From: a virus
Virus record (IMG/VR): IMGVR_UViG_3300037847_006625
Span: 1 to 27,624 of that record
DNA length: 27,624 nucleotides
Direction: 5' to 3' (one strand)
Every line of letters begins with the position of its first letter. Positions within the stretch are counted from its first letter, which is position 1. Below the pieces are notes generated by a model that worked only from the letters and a program-made list of their open reading frames with translations, was not told where the DNA came from and ran no database searches. Position numbers and translations under genes: made by a program. Positions 1 to 8,671 of this stretch are shown here, one piece after another.

Positions 1-2
1 CT

Positions 3-926
3 ATAGGAGCAGTAGATGAAATAGAATATGACAAATTGATATTTGGAGTTGGTAAATCAGGTATTGATTTTACTTCTGAAATAATGAAAAAATATGATTT
101 ACCAACAGAAGAAAAACCAGCTCAAGTAGGTGTTAGATTTGAAGCACCACAAAAACATTTTCAAAAATTAATTGATATTGCTTATGATTTTAAATTATAT
201 AGAAAATATGAAGATAAAGGAGTATCACTCAGGAGTTTCTGTACTAATAACAATGCTGCCTACGTTGCAGTTGAGGAAACTTATGGAGACCACAGCTATA
301 ATGGACACGCTAAAAAAGATGAATCGTTCAGAAATGATATGACTAATTTTGGTATTCTAATGGAAATTAGAGGTATTGATAAACCATTTAAATGGGCTAG
401 AGAAGTAGTAGGTAAAGTACAAGATAATAGTACAGGTTTGTTTTATAGTCCTAGTAGGGAACCATCAACAACATCAGAAGGTGTTGATGTATCAGCTACT
501 AAAATTGATAATTTAGATGTAGTTAAAGATGCATTTCAAGGATATTATCAATATATAGAAGATTTTATTAACGATATGAAAAAAGTATTTCCAACACTTA
601 AAGATGATTGGGGAATTTATGTACCTGAAGTTAAATACTTAGCTCCTGAGCCATTAGTTAATTATAAAGATCTCTCACTAACAAAATATCCTAATGTTCA
701 CTTTGTAGGTGATGCATTATCCGCTAGGGGTATTTCAGTATCAGGAGCTCATGGTACATTAGTAGCAGAGCAAATATTAGTGGATCAAAAAGAATGGGAT
801 GATTTTGTAGAAGCTGAAGATAATTCAACAGTTTGGAGTGAAGAAGATAATAAAATTAAAACTATAGCTGGTTTAACATATGATAAGGATAATAGTTTTA
901 TGAAATTTATAAATAGAAATGGTTAA
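3..926 (+). CDS. FAD-dependent oxidoreductase, COG2509-like (5' end outside window)
   Basis: The reading frame is open to the left edge, so this is the C-terminal ~307 residues of a longer flavoprotein; the TTG at 36 is internal. Three blocks match the COG2509 family of uncharacterised FAD-dependent dehydrogenases: an FGVGKSG stretch just inside the edge (like the family's ApGRSG), an RSFC motif at 231-242 followed by an NGH motif at 300-308, and a C-terminal FAD-contacting segment with VGDA then GISVSGAHG at about 702-758. The N-terminal dinucleotide-binding GxGxxG is not in the window. The substrate is unknown for the family. It heads an accessory cluster with a cupin and a small kinase upstream of the terminase. 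Family assignment is fairly safe; the reaction is not known. Confidence 0.75.
   Translation: MGAVDEIEYDKLIFGVGKSGIDFTSEIMKKYDLPTEEKPAQVGVRFEAPQKHFQKLIDIAYDFKLYRKYEDKGVSLRSFCTNNNAAYVAVEETYGDHSYNGHAKKDESFRNDMTNFGILMEIRGIDKPFKWAREVVGKVQDNSTGLFYSPSREPSTTSEGVDVSATKIDNLDVVKDAFQGYYQYIEDFINDMKKVFPTLKDDWGIYVPEVKYLAPEPLVNYKDLSLTKYPNVHFVGDALSARGISVSGAHGTLVAEQILVDQKEWDDFVEAEDNSTVWSEEDNKIKTIAGLTYDKDNSFMKFINRNG
908..915 (+). promoter_or_regulatory. T4-type late promoter box TATAAATA
   Basis: Exact TATAAATA inside the last codons of the flavoprotein gene, 30 nt before the ATG at 938. In T4 this octamer is the only conserved element of late promoters and is read by the phage sigma factor gp55. It would drive the small gene, cupin and kinase genes. 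It overlaps coding sequence, so it could be chance. Confidence 0.5.
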
Positions 927-937
927 AAATAAAAAAA

Positions 938-1213
938 ATGAGTAAAAGTAAAAAATTATTTGAAGAAAAAGTAATAAAATATAAAGGTGCAAGACATTAT
1001 TTAATAAAAATGGAAGGTGAAGAACATTTTAAACATCATAGATGGGACGCACCAGCAATAGTTCCATTATCAAGACAAAGTGAGTTTAAAAAAAGCTATT
1101 TTTTAAGTGGTATAGAATATTCAGAAGCAGATTTTCAAGAAATTATGCGAGAAAGAGAAGGATTACCTTGGTATAAAACATCTGCACCTAAAGGAGAAAC
1201 ATATAGAAACTAA
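938..1213 (+). CDS. small unknown protein with a DGPA-repeat-like segment
   Basis: 91 residues with a lysine-rich N-terminus. The middle (HRWDAPAIVP, then a YFLSGIEYS segment, then LPWYK) resembles one unit of the short repeats (HRxDGPAxx...WYxNGxxxS) common in phage and bacterial hypothetical proteins, here as a single divergent copy. No signal peptide or membrane segment is seen. The ATG follows an A-rich stretch with no Shine-Dalgarno sequence, and the cupin gene starts one base after its stop, so the two are probably co-transcribed. Function not recognised. Confidence 0.7.
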   Translation: MSKSKKLFEEKVIKYKGARHYLIKMEGEEHFKHHRWDAPAIVPLSRQSEFKKSYFLSGIEYSEADFQEIMREREGLPWYKTSAPKGETYRN

Positions 1214-1214
1214 T

Positions 1215-1625
1215 ATGAGGGAACATACACTACAAGCAATGCCTTATAAAGGAGAAATCCATAAAAAAGCTTGGGGTCATGAGTTATGGATTATTAATAA
1301 TGAAAAATACTGTGGTAAATTACTAGTATTTAAAAAAGGTAAAAAATTCTCTATGCACTATCATCTACTGAAAGATGAAGCATGGTATATTTCTGAAGGT
1401 GAATTTCAATACAGTTGGATTGATACTGAAACAGCAGAAATAAAAGAACAAATAGTTAGAGTAGGTGATTGTATACACTTAATGCCAGGACAACCTCACC
1501 AAATGTTGGCTCTTGAAGAAGGAAGTTGTATATTCGAGGTGTCAACTCAACATTTTGACAGTGATAGTTATAGGGTTTTACCTGGATCATCACAAGAAGA
1601 TAATAGTAATAATTTACCATTTTAA
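1215..1625 (+). CDS. single-domain cupin, mannose-6-phosphate isomerase-like
   Basis: 136 residues forming one cupin barrel. Cupin motif 1 is intact: G42, then H48-x-H50, E55 and G62 with canonical spacing. Motif 2 is present as G84-D85, P91-G92 and H95. H48, H50, E55 and H95 are the expected divalent-metal ligands. The N-terminal WGHELW and the C-terminal FEVSTQHFDSDSYRV segments resemble the cupin domains of type II phosphomannose isomerases and similar sugar-phosphate enzymes, so a role in sugar or surface-polysaccharide metabolism is possible. It is not proven, since many cupins share this core. It sits three bases before the kinase gene in a tight accessory operon. Confidence 0.8.
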   Translation: MREHTLQAMPYKGEIHKKAWGHELWIINNEKYCGKLLVFKKGKKFSMHYHLLKDEAWYISEGEFQYSWIDTETAEIKEQIVRVGDCIHLMPGQPHQMLALEEGSCIFEVSTQHFDSDSYRVLPGSSQEDNSNNLPF

Positions 1626-1627
1626 TT

Positions 1628-2158
1628 ATGAAAATAGGATTTTGCGGAACAATGTCAGTAGGTAAAACAACTTTAGTTAATGCTTTAGCTGAATTACCTG
1701 AATTTAAAGATTATAAATCAACAACAGAACGATCTAAATATTTAATGGAGTTAGGTATTCCTTTAAATACTGATTCTACTGTTAAGGGTCAAGCTGTATT
1801 TTTAGCTGAAAGGGCAAGTGAATTAATGAATGATAATATTATTACTGATAGAACAATTATTGATGTAATGGCATTTGCTAAATGTTCTAAATCAATGTAT
1901 TATTTTGAAGCTGATGATTTTTGTCAATTTGCATCTTATATGTTAGAGGAATATGATTATATATTTTATGTTTCACCTGAAGGGGTTGATATAGAAAATA
2001 ATGGTGTTAGAGAAACTAATGCAGAATATAGAAAAGAAATTGATGATACAATTCAATTATTACTTAGTAAATATAGACATAGAATTAAGAATTTAATTGA
2101 AATTAAAGGATCAACAGAGGAACGTATAAAATCAGTTAAATTATCAGTTCTTTCGTGA
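1628..2158 (+). CDS. P-loop NTPase, AAA_28/NadR-kinase-like
   Basis: 176 residues. The Walker A motif is G7-TMSV-GKTT near the N-terminus. D74-R75 and D79 (ITDRTIID) match the acidic/basic cluster of small nucleoside and nucleotide kinases. The C-terminal NNGVRETNAEYR segment is typical of the AAA_28 family, which includes the ribosylnicotinamide-kinase domain of NadR. It may phosphorylate a nucleoside, nucleotide or NAD precursor to supply phage DNA or cofactor synthesis, but the substrate cannot be read from sequence. It is the last gene before a late-promoter-like box at 2163. Confidence 0.75.
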   Translation: MKIGFCGTMSVGKTTLVNALAELPEFKDYKSTTERSKYLMELGIPLNTDSTVKGQAVFLAERASELMNDNIITDRTIIDVMAFAKCSKSMYYFEADDFCQFASYMLEEYDYIFYVSPEGVDIENNGVRETNAEYRKEIDDTIQLLLSKYRHRIKNLIEIKGSTEERIKSVKLSVLS

Positions 2159-2162
2159 TATT

Positions 2163-2170
2163 TATAAATA
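2163..2170 (+). promoter_or_regulatory. T4-type late promoter box TATAAATA
   Basis: Exact TATAAATA in the context ATTTATAAATAAAA, in the 24-nt gap between the kinase stop codon and the ATG at 2183. With T4 geometry (start about 13 nt after the first T) the leader would be about 7 nt. The context is almost the same as at 4822 and 19257. Confidence 0.7.
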
Positions 2171-2182
2171 AAATATTCTACT

Positions 2183-2545
2183 ATGAAATTATCAGAATTT
2201 AAAGCTCAAATTAAAGAGGAAATTATTGAAATATTAAGCGAAGTTTCTAAATCAGAACTCGATGATATATCAGCTCAAGTTGATGATATTAAAAATAAAA
2301 TAGACGCTATTGACTTGTCAGAAATTAATGAAGTTGATGATGATGAAATGGATAAACAAGCATCTAAGGCAGCTAAAAAAGGAGATTCTGTATCTAAAAT
2401 AGCTAATAAACTTCAACAGACTACTAAAGAAATGAAACAAGTAGTTAAAAAATGGAAAGACTCAGAAGGTGAAGAAAAAGCTAAATTAACAGATCGTTTA
2501 AGAGAATTAACAAAAATAAAGAAAGAATTAGAATCTTTATTGTAA
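2183..2545 (+). CDS. small charged coiled-coil protein
   Basis: 120 residues, rich in Lys, Glu and Asp, with predicted coiled-coil stretches at about residues 20-45 and 75-120 and a more flexible middle. No enzyme motif, signal peptide or membrane segment is visible. It directly follows a late-type promoter and heads the run leading into the terminase gene. A small-terminase role would suit the position, because small terminases are short and helical, but nothing in the sequence proves it. Confidence 0.65.
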   Translation: MKLSEFKAQIKEEIIEILSEVSKSELDDISAQVDDIKNKIDAIDLSEINEVDDDEMDKQASKAAKKGDSVSKIANKLQQTTKEMKQVVKKWKDSEGEEKAKLTDRLRELTKIKKELESLL

Positions 2546-2555
2546 ACCCACATTT

Positions 2556-2858
2556 ATGAAAACAATTTGGAAAGTTATATTAGGAATTGGAGGTGCAATA
2601 GCCGGTATACTAGCTATATTTGCATCTACGAAACAAAGTCAAAGTAAAAAAGATTTTAACAGAAGAGTTAAAGCTAACGAAGACAAATTAGATTTTATTA
2701 CTAAAAGTGCTGATAAAGTAAATAAAGAAAAAGAAGTAACAAAATCAAATATTAAAAAAACTTCTGCTAAAATTAAAACTACTAAATCTAAAGTTAAAAG
2801 CACTAAAGATGCTAAAAAAACAATTGACAGTTTCGAGAAAAAATATAGAAAAAAATAA
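2556..2858 (+). CDS. small membrane-anchored basic protein
   Basis: 100 residues. Residues about 5-24 form one hydrophobic segment rich in Ile, Gly and Ala (a transmembrane helix or uncleaved signal anchor). The rest is a strongly basic, lysine-rich helical tail. The start follows a gap of only ten bases after the previous stop. One N-terminal transmembrane helix plus a helical tail is the general layout of inner-membrane spanins, and the next gene is exported, so a lysis or envelope function is possible. This is inference from topology only. Confidence 0.65.
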   Translation: MKTIWKVILGIGGAIAGILAIFASTKQSQSKKDFNRRVKANEDKLDFITKSADKVNKEKEVTKSNIKKTSAKIKTTKSKVKSTKDAKKTIDSFEKKYRKK

Positions 2859-2859
2859 T

Positions 2860-3240
2860 ATGAAACATATTTTATTAGTGTTACTCATGACTGTAACTTT
2901 AAATTGTTATAGTCAAGAGATAATTGAAATCCCTCAGGAAGAACTTAATGAGTTCTTTTTAGCTATTGATACTCTTAAAGAACAAGATTCAATAAAAACT
3001 ACTTTAATTTATGATTTAGAGTCACAAATTAGAAACTATGAAATGTTATCTAAACAAGATAGTATAATTTTAAATTACAGGCTCCAACAAGTAAAAATTC
3101 TTAATGAACAAATTCAGTTGTATGATGATAGATTAAAAGTTGTAGATAAATGGTATAAAAAACCATGGGTTGGAGTTGTAGGAGGGGTAGTAGGTACTCT
3201 AATTACAATCCATGTAATAGATTACTCATTACCTAGATAA
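2860..3240 (+). CDS. exported coiled-coil protein with C-terminal membrane segment (spanin-like topology)
   Basis: The ATG at 2860 is chosen because it places a signal peptide (hydrophobic residues 4-14) at the N-terminus; the in-frame ATG at 2809 would bury it behind a charged extension inside the preceding gene. This gives 126 residues. The signal ends in CYSQE, typical of Bacteroidetes signal peptidase I sites; Cys16 makes a poor lipobox (TLNC), so lipidation is uncertain. A helical, probably coiled-coil central part is followed by a glycine-rich hydrophobic segment near the C-terminus (WVGVVGGVVGTLITIHVI). A signal peptide plus coiled coil plus C-terminal membrane helix is the topology of unimolecular spanins. 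The stop overlaps the terminase ATG by one base. Confidence 0.6.
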   Translation: MKHILLVLLMTVTLNCYSQEIIEIPQEELNEFFLAIDTLKEQDSIKTTLIYDLESQIRNYEMLSKQDSIILNYRLQQVKILNEQIQLYDDRLKVVDKWYKKPWVGVVGGVVGTLITIHVIDYSLPR

Positions 3241-4817
3241 TGGCAGATAAGGATTTAAAAAAAATAATAAGACAAGAGTATTTAAAATGTGCTAAGGATC
3301 CTGCTCATTTTATGAAAAAATACTGTTTTATACAACACCCACAAAGAGGTAGAATCCAATTTGGTTTATATCCATTTCAAGAAAAATCATTACATTTATT
3401 TAGAGATAATCCCTACTCAATTATTCTTAAATCTAGACAGTTAGGTATTTCTACCTTAACGGCTGGATATTCTCTATGGTTAATGTTATTTCATAAAGAT
3501 AAAAACGTACTTTGTATTGCAACAAAACAAGAAACAGCCCGTAACATGGTTACGAAAGTTAAATTTATGTATGATAATTTACCTTCTTGGTTGCAAATTA
3601 AAGCAGAAGAAAATAATAAATTATCACTTCGGCTTAGTAATGGATCAATAATTAAAGCAACATCTGCAAGTAGTGATGCTGGTAGATCAGAAGCAGTATC
3701 TTTACTACTAATTGATGAGGCAGCTTTTATTGATAATATTGGAGAGATTTGGGCCTCATCACAACAAACATTAGCAACTGGGGGTGGAGCTATAGTATTA
3801 AGTACACCTTATGGTACTGGAAATTGGTTTCACAAAACATGGGTTAATGCTGAATCAGGTGAGAATCAATTCTTACCAATTAAATTACCTTGGTGGGTAC
3901 ATCCTGAAAGAAATCAAGAATGGAGAGATTCACAAGATTCACTACTAGGTGATCCTAGATTAGCAGCCCAAGAATGTGATTGTGATTTTAGTACTTCAGG
4001 TGATATAGTATTTTACTCTGAGTGGATTGAATTTATTAAAGAATCTACTATTCAGGATCCAATGGAAAGAAGAGGTGCAGACCAAAATTTATGGGTTTGG
4101 GAAGCAGCTGATTATTCTAGAGAATATATGGTAGTAGCTGACGTAGCTAGAGGTGATGGTAAAGACTTTTCTGCATGTCATGTAATGGATATTGAAACTA
4201 ATACACAAGTAGCAGAGTATAAAGGACAATTACCACCTAAAGAATTTGGTTATTTTTTAACTGGTTTAGCTACAGAGTATAATAATGCTATGTTAGTAGT
4301 TGAAAATGCTAATATTGGTTGGGCAGCATTAGATGCAATTAGAGAAAGGGGTTATAGAAATTTATACCAATCTCCAAAATCAGATGCACTTACAGCAGAG
4401 TCATTTTTAAGAGTATATGAAGGTAATTCTGAAATGGTTCCTGGTTTTACTATGTCAATGAAAACAAGACCACTTTGTATTAATAAATTTAGAGAATTTG
4501 TTGGTGATAAATCAGTAACTATTCGTTCAAAACGTTTATTAGAAGAAATGAAAGTATTTGTTTGGAAAAATGGAAGACCAGAAGCTCAAACAGGCTACAA
4601 CGATGACTTGGTTATGTCATTTGGGATTGGTATGTTCCTACGTGATACTTCATTGAAGTTTCAACAACAAAGTTTAGATATGGCAAGAGCAGCATTAAGC
4701 GGTATAAAAAGTAATAAATCAACACAAACAGGTGCATTTACTGGCGCAAGTAGGGTAGCAAATCCATATGAAGTAAAAATAGATGGAAAAACCCATGACA
4801 TAAAATGGTTATTATAA
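3240..4817 (+). CDS. 17: terminase large subunit (T4 gp17-like)
   Basis: 525 residues, the packaging motor that drives DNA into proheads and cuts concatemers. The N-terminal ATPase has an adenine-binding YPFQ (44-47), a Walker A-like KSRQLGIST (64-72, the same lysine- and arginine-bearing variant as T4 gp17) and Walker B LLLIDEAAF with D159-E160. The coupling motif region (VLSTPYGTGNWF) follows. The C-terminal RNase H-fold nuclease shows its metal-binding acids: D301 (VADVARGDGKD), the ENANIGW segment, and D455-D456 (YNDD). Length is somewhat shorter than T4 gp17. All key residues are present. It starts one base inside the previous stop (TAATG). Confidence 0.95.
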   Translation: MADKDLKKIIRQEYLKCAKDPAHFMKKYCFIQHPQRGRIQFGLYPFQEKSLHLFRDNPYSIILKSRQLGISTLTAGYSLWLMLFHKDKNVLCIATKQETARNMVTKVKFMYDNLPSWLQIKAEENNKLSLRLSNGSIIKATSASSDAGRSEAVSLLLIDEAAFIDNIGEIWASSQQTLATGGGAIVLSTPYGTGNWFHKTWVNAESGENQFLPIKLPWWVHPERNQEWRDSQDSLLGDPRLAAQECDCDFSTSGDIVFYSEWIEFIKESTIQDPMERRGADQNLWVWEAADYSREYMVVADVARGDGKDFSACHVMDIETNTQVAEYKGQLPPKEFGYFLTGLATEYNNAMLVVENANIGWAALDAIRERGYRNLYQSPKSDALTAESFLRVYEGNSEMVPGFTMSMKTRPLCINKFREFVGDKSVTIRSKRLLEEMKVFVWKNGRPEAQTGYNDDLVMSFGIGMFLRDTSLKFQQQSLDMARAALSGIKSNKSTQTGAFTGASRVANPYEVKIDGKTHDIKWLL

Positions 4818-4821
4818 TATT

Positions 4822-4829
4822 TATAAATA
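4822..4829 (+). promoter_or_regulatory. T4-type late promoter box TATAAATA
   Basis: Exact TATAAATA between the terminase stop and the portal ATG, whose A is only 16 nt after the first T. With T4-like spacing the portal mRNA would have a leader of only a few bases. Confidence 0.7.
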
Positions 4830-4837
4830 AATAAAAC

Positions 4838-6748
4838 ATGGCAGATACAGGTTTATTTTCAAGGTTAAGACGATTATTTTCTACAGACGTAATTATTCGT
4901 AATGTAGGGGGCAATCAACTTAAAGTTTTTGATGTTAACAAGATACAACAGTCAGGTGAAATTGAAACAAATACTTTAATAGATAGATTTAATAGAATAT
5001 ATTCAAATTCATCAACATCATTATACGGACAACAATCACATTTTAATTACCAATATTTAAGACCACAATTATACTCAGAGTATGATTCAATGGATACAGA
5101 TGCTATTATTGCATCTGCATTAGATATTATAGCAGATGAGTCTACACTTAAAAATGATATGGGTGAAGTATTACAAATTAAATCTGCTGATGAAGATATA
5201 CAAAAAATCTTATATAATTTATTTTATGATGTTTTAAATATTGAATTTAATTTATGGCCTTGGGTTAGAAATTTAGCTAAATATGGTGATTTTTTCTTAA
5301 AGTTAGAAATTGCAGAAAAATTTGGTGTTTATAATGTTATTCCTTACACAGCATTTCATATTGAAAGATTAGAAGGTTTAGATAAAGATAATCCAACTGA
5401 AATTCAATTTAGATTCTCCCCAGATGGTGTATCTGCTTCTGATTATGGATACTATAATGTACCAAATCAAGGCACATTCCCAGATGCTATTATATTTGAT
5501 AATTATGAAATGGCTCACTTTAGATTATTAACAAATATGAATTTCTTACCTTATGGTAGATCATATATTGAGCCAGCTAGAAAATTATTTAAGCAGTATG
5601 TGTTAATGGAAGATGCAATGTTAATTCACAGAATTGTACGTGCACCTGAAAAACGTATTTTCTATATGAATGTTGGAGCTATTCCTCCAAATGAAGTAGA
5701 TGCGTTTATGGAAAAAACATTAAGTAAACTTAAACGTACTCCTCACGTAGATGAAAAAACTGGTGAGTATAATTTAAGATATAATATGCAAAATCTACTT
5801 GAAGATTATTACATCCCAGTTAGAGGTAATGATGCAAGTACTAAAATTGAAAGTGCAAATGGAATGCAGTGGGATGGTATTGCTGACGTTGAGTACTTAA
5901 GAGATAAATTATTTGCAGCTCTTAAAGTACCAAAAGCATTTATGGGTTATGATGAAAATACAGATGGTAAAGCTACACTAGCTGCTCAAGATATTAGATT
6001 CGCTCGTACAATTGAAAGAATACAAAGAATTGTAGTTTCAGAATTATATAAAATAGCATTAGTTCATTTATATACTCAAGGTTATAAAGATGAACAATTA
6101 TCTAATTTTGAATTATCACTAACAACACCTTCAATTATTTATGATCAAGAAAGAGTAGCATTAATGAAAGAAAAAATGGATTTAGCTGCTCAAATGGTTG
6201 AAACAAATATGTTCCCAACAGACTTCGTTTACGATCATCTATTCCATTTAAGTGAAGACCAATATGATGACTTTAGAGATTTAGTTAGAGAAGATGCTAA
6301 ACGTAAGTTTAGAATAGCTCAAATTGAAGCTGAAGGAAATGACCCAGTTGAAACAGGCCAGTCATATGGTACACCTCATGATTTAGCTACATTATATGGT
6401 AAAGGAAGAATGTATTCAAATCCTGGTGATATACCTCCACATAATGAGGATAACCAATATATAGGTAATAGAAAAACAGTTTTAGGAAGACCAAAAGAAA
6501 AAGCATCTAAGCGAAATACTCAAGATGATAATTTTGGAAAAGATAGATTAGGGGCAAAAGGTATGAAACGAGATTACAATGATCCTAAAAAAAGTTCTTT
6601 AGCATTAGAAAGTAATGCAAATTATATAAAGCATCAATCTATGTTAAAATCAATTCCAAGTGAATTTACACCTGGAAAAAAGTTAGTATTTGAGCAGGAT
6701 AACGCAAAAAGTTCGTTACTTGACGAATCAAATATTAAGGAACAATAA
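4838..6748 (+). CDS. 20: portal vertex protein (T4 gp20-like)
   Basis: 636 residues; twelve copies form the ring through which DNA enters and leaves the head. Similarity to T4-like portals runs through most of the length: an N-terminal SALDIIADEST region, the WPWVRNLAKYGDFFLKL segment, IERLEG, an RLLTNMNFLPYGRSYIEPARK block, RAPEKRIFYMNVG, and the KVPKAFMGYDENTDGKATLAAQ region leading to the crown. The C-terminal ~120 residues are hydrophilic and low in recognisable motifs. The gene follows terminase directly and has its own late promoter box. In T4 the sheath and tube genes 18 and 19 lie between genes 17 and 20; here they do not. Confidence 0.93.
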   Translation: MADTGLFSRLRRLFSTDVIIRNVGGNQLKVFDVNKIQQSGEIETNTLIDRFNRIYSNSSTSLYGQQSHFNYQYLRPQLYSEYDSMDTDAIIASALDIIADESTLKNDMGEVLQIKSADEDIQKILYNLFYDVLNIEFNLWPWVRNLAKYGDFFLKLEIAEKFGVYNVIPYTAFHIERLEGLDKDNPTEIQFRFSPDGVSASDYGYYNVPNQGTFPDAIIFDNYEMAHFRLLTNMNFLPYGRSYIEPARKLFKQYVLMEDAMLIHRIVRAPEKRIFYMNVGAIPPNEVDAFMEKTLSKLKRTPHVDEKTGEYNLRYNMQNLLEDYYIPVRGNDASTKIESANGMQWDGIADVEYLRDKLFAALKVPKAFMGYDENTDGKATLAAQDIRFARTIERIQRIVVSELYKIALVHLYTQGYKDEQLSNFELSLTTPSIIYDQERVALMKEKMDLAAQMVETNMFPTDFVYDHLFHLSEDQYDDFRDLVREDAKRKFRIAQIEAEGNDPVETGQSYGTPHDLATLYGKGRMYSNPGDIPPHNEDNQYIGNRKTVLGRPKEKASKRNTQDDNFGKDRLGAKGMKRDYNDPKKSSLALESNANYIKHQSMLKSIPSEFTPGKKLVFEQDNAKSSLLDESNIKEQ

Positions 6749-6760
6749 TTTTAATATATT

Positions 6761-6768
6761 TATAAAAA
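6761..6768 (+). promoter_or_regulatory. late promoter-like box TATAAAAA
   Basis: One mismatch from TATAAATA, in the same ATATTTATAA context as the exact boxes, in the 31-nt gap before the ATG at 6780. Confidence 0.5.
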
Positions 6769-6779
6769 AATAAGTATTG

Positions 6780-7637
6780 ATGTATATAAAACATTCAAAA
6801 TTCAGGAATACAGGTATTTTATTTGAAGTAGTGGTAAGAAAAATTACCTCCGAAACCCTGTCAGGAAAAAATTCCCCTGCAATCGACATTCTAAAATCAC
6901 ACTTTGTTAACACTGAGTTAGGCAAAGAATATAAATTATATGAAACTATATTTAAATCTAGTAAATTAGATGATTCTAAAGCAAATGCTGTATTAGACAC
7001 TGTATTAGAACAATCTAAAAAACTAAATAGATCTAGAATTAGAAAAGAAAAATATAATTTAATAAGTGAATTAAAAAAACACTATAATGTAGAAGATTTG
7101 TTTAAAACAAAAATGAATGACTATAAAGCTCAGGCTTCTTTATATACATTAGTGGAGGCATACAATACTACTAAATTAATAGATCCTAATCAAATTATAG
7201 ATAATAAAGTAACTATTTTAGAATATTTAACATCTGGAAAAATAGTTAGAGACAATGTTAAAGATAATATAATTGAAGAATTTAAGTCTCAAGATAAAGA
7301 TATTCGTACACTTACTTATTATGTCTTATTAGAAAAATTTAATGATAAATATTCTTCACTTAACTCTAAACAAAAAAGTATACTTAAAGAATTTATTGAG
7401 TCTGTAGATAATACTTCTAGATTAAAAGAATTTTATAATAATGAAGTTAATTTGATTAAAAAAACAATCAAAGAAGAAATAAAAAGAACAAAAAGTGAAG
7501 TTGTTAAAATTAAGTTAAACGAAGTTTCTTCTTTAATTAAAGAATTAGATAAAAGAAAAGTTATCAAAAGTGATCATTTAGTTGATTTATTACAATATCA
7601 TTCATTACTAGAAGAATTACGTAAGGCAAATGGATAA
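6780..7637 (+). CDS. unknown helical protein between portal and protease
   Basis: 285 residues from the ATG at 6780; a TTG at 6777 would add one residue but the ATG is preferred. Mostly helical and lysine-rich, with heptad-like stretches at about residues 205-270. No catalytic motif, signal or membrane segment is seen. In T4 the interval between genes 20 and 21 holds the small prohead core genes 67 and 68, so this may be a core or structural protein, but no sequence similarity to those was recognised. Its 3' end overlaps the next gene by 8 nt. Confidence 0.65.
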   Translation: MYIKHSKFRNTGILFEVVVRKITSETLSGKNSPAIDILKSHFVNTELGKEYKLYETIFKSSKLDDSKANAVLDTVLEQSKKLNRSRIRKEKYNLISELKKHYNVEDLFKTKMNDYKAQASLYTLVEAYNTTKLIDPNQIIDNKVTILEYLTSGKIVRDNVKDNIIEEFKSQDKDIRTLTYYVLLEKFNDKYSSLNSKQKSILKEFIESVDNTSRLKEFYNNEVNLIKKTIKEEIKRTKSEVVKIKLNEVSSLIKELDKRKVIKSDHLVDLLQYHSLLEELRKANG

Positions 7638-8670
7638 AAGCAAAATTGAAGAAATTGTTAAGGGATTAGTTAAGGAGATGGCTAAAGCAGGTACTGCTGA
7701 AGACGCTGCTGAGGATACAGGTATACCAAAAAGAAGCATACAAGTAGGAAAAGTAACTTTTAGCAAAGATGGTGATACAAAATACACTGTAACTGACATT
7801 GATAGTGAAACAGGAAAAGTTTCATGGACTGTAGAAAGATTACCTTCATTTGAAGAATTATTTAGTACAGCTACTGACTTAGTTAACGTAGCTAAAGGTG
7901 TTAGAAATGAAACTAAAGGTGATAATTTCTTTAGAGAAATATATGAAACATCAAAATTATTAAGAAATAAAATTCGTACACACCTTAGAAATGAATATCC
8001 TGATGAGTATAATAGGATAGTAATGAGGTTAAGTGAAAATGAATTACCTAGTGTTTCTGATATATCTGACCTTCAAGATAGAAGAGTTGACGCAGTAGCA
8101 AAAGCAATATCAGAGAAATATGATATTAAAGATGATGGTATGTTAAGAGGTACTATTAGAATGGCTTTAGCGGATCATTTATTTGAAGATGAAGTAGAAG
8201 AAATTTCAACGTCAGGTGCAGCGGGAGCTTATTTAACACCTTATGCTTTTAGATTAAAAGGATCTAAACCAAATGATAAAGCATATAAAGAATTAGGATA
8301 TAAAGAAGTTAAAGAGGGAGTAGGTGCTACATTAGGTCCAGGCCCTAAAGCAAGTAGTGATGGGGTAAAAGATAATAGTTATGTAAAACAATTTGGGTAT
8401 AAATTAGTACCTAAAAAAATTAAAGGATCAGGTTTAGAAGTAAAACAATTATTTGAAGATAATTCTGTTGAATCATTTCAACAAGGTAGAGTATTAGCGT
8501 TTGATCGCATTGAACAGGAAATGAATGATATTTATAAGATGTTGAGCAATGCTAAAAATGAAACTAGTGATTATTATAAAGAAAATCCTGGTTCATACTC
8601 TGTTGTTAAACCAACAGATCTAGTTTTAGACTATATAAAAGATATTAAAGACTTATTAAAAGGCGAATAA
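7630..8670 (+). CDS. unknown phage structural or core protein
   Basis: 346 residues starting in the last codons of the previous gene, a typical overlap of translationally coupled phage genes. The N-terminus is a helical segment (MDKSKIEEIVKGLVKEMAKA), then a compact domain. At about residues 192-215 is a small-residue stretch, ISTSGAAGAYLTPYAFR. I associate such stretches with proteins near capsid genes of marine T4-like phages, from memory only. The C-terminal half contains KELGYK and a helical end. No enzymatic motif is visible. Probable prohead or virion component by position. Confidence 0.6.
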   Translation: MDKSKIEEIVKGLVKEMAKAGTAEDAAEDTGIPKRSIQVGKVTFSKDGDTKYTVTDIDSETGKVSWTVERLPSFEELFSTATDLVNVAKGVRNETKGDNFFREIYETSKLLRNKIRTHLRNEYPDEYNRIVMRLSENELPSVSDISDLQDRRVDAVAKAISEKYDIKDDGMLRGTIRMALADHLFEDEVEEISTSGAAGAYLTPYAFRLKGSKPNDKAYKELGYKEVKEGVGATLGPGPKASSDGVKDNSYVKQFGYKLVPKKIKGSGLEVKQLFEDNSVESFQQGRVLAFDRIEQEMNDIYKMLSNAKNETSDYYKENPGSYSVVKPTDLVLDYIKDIKDLLKGE

Positions 8671-8671
8671 A

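Noticed and set aside
36-38. TTG start codon for the flavoprotein
   Set aside because: The frame is open upstream to the edge with sensible family sequence, so the start is outside the window.
2809-2859. Upstream ATG start for the exported protein at 2860
   Set aside because: It adds a charged 17-residue extension overlapping the previous gene and hides the signal peptide.
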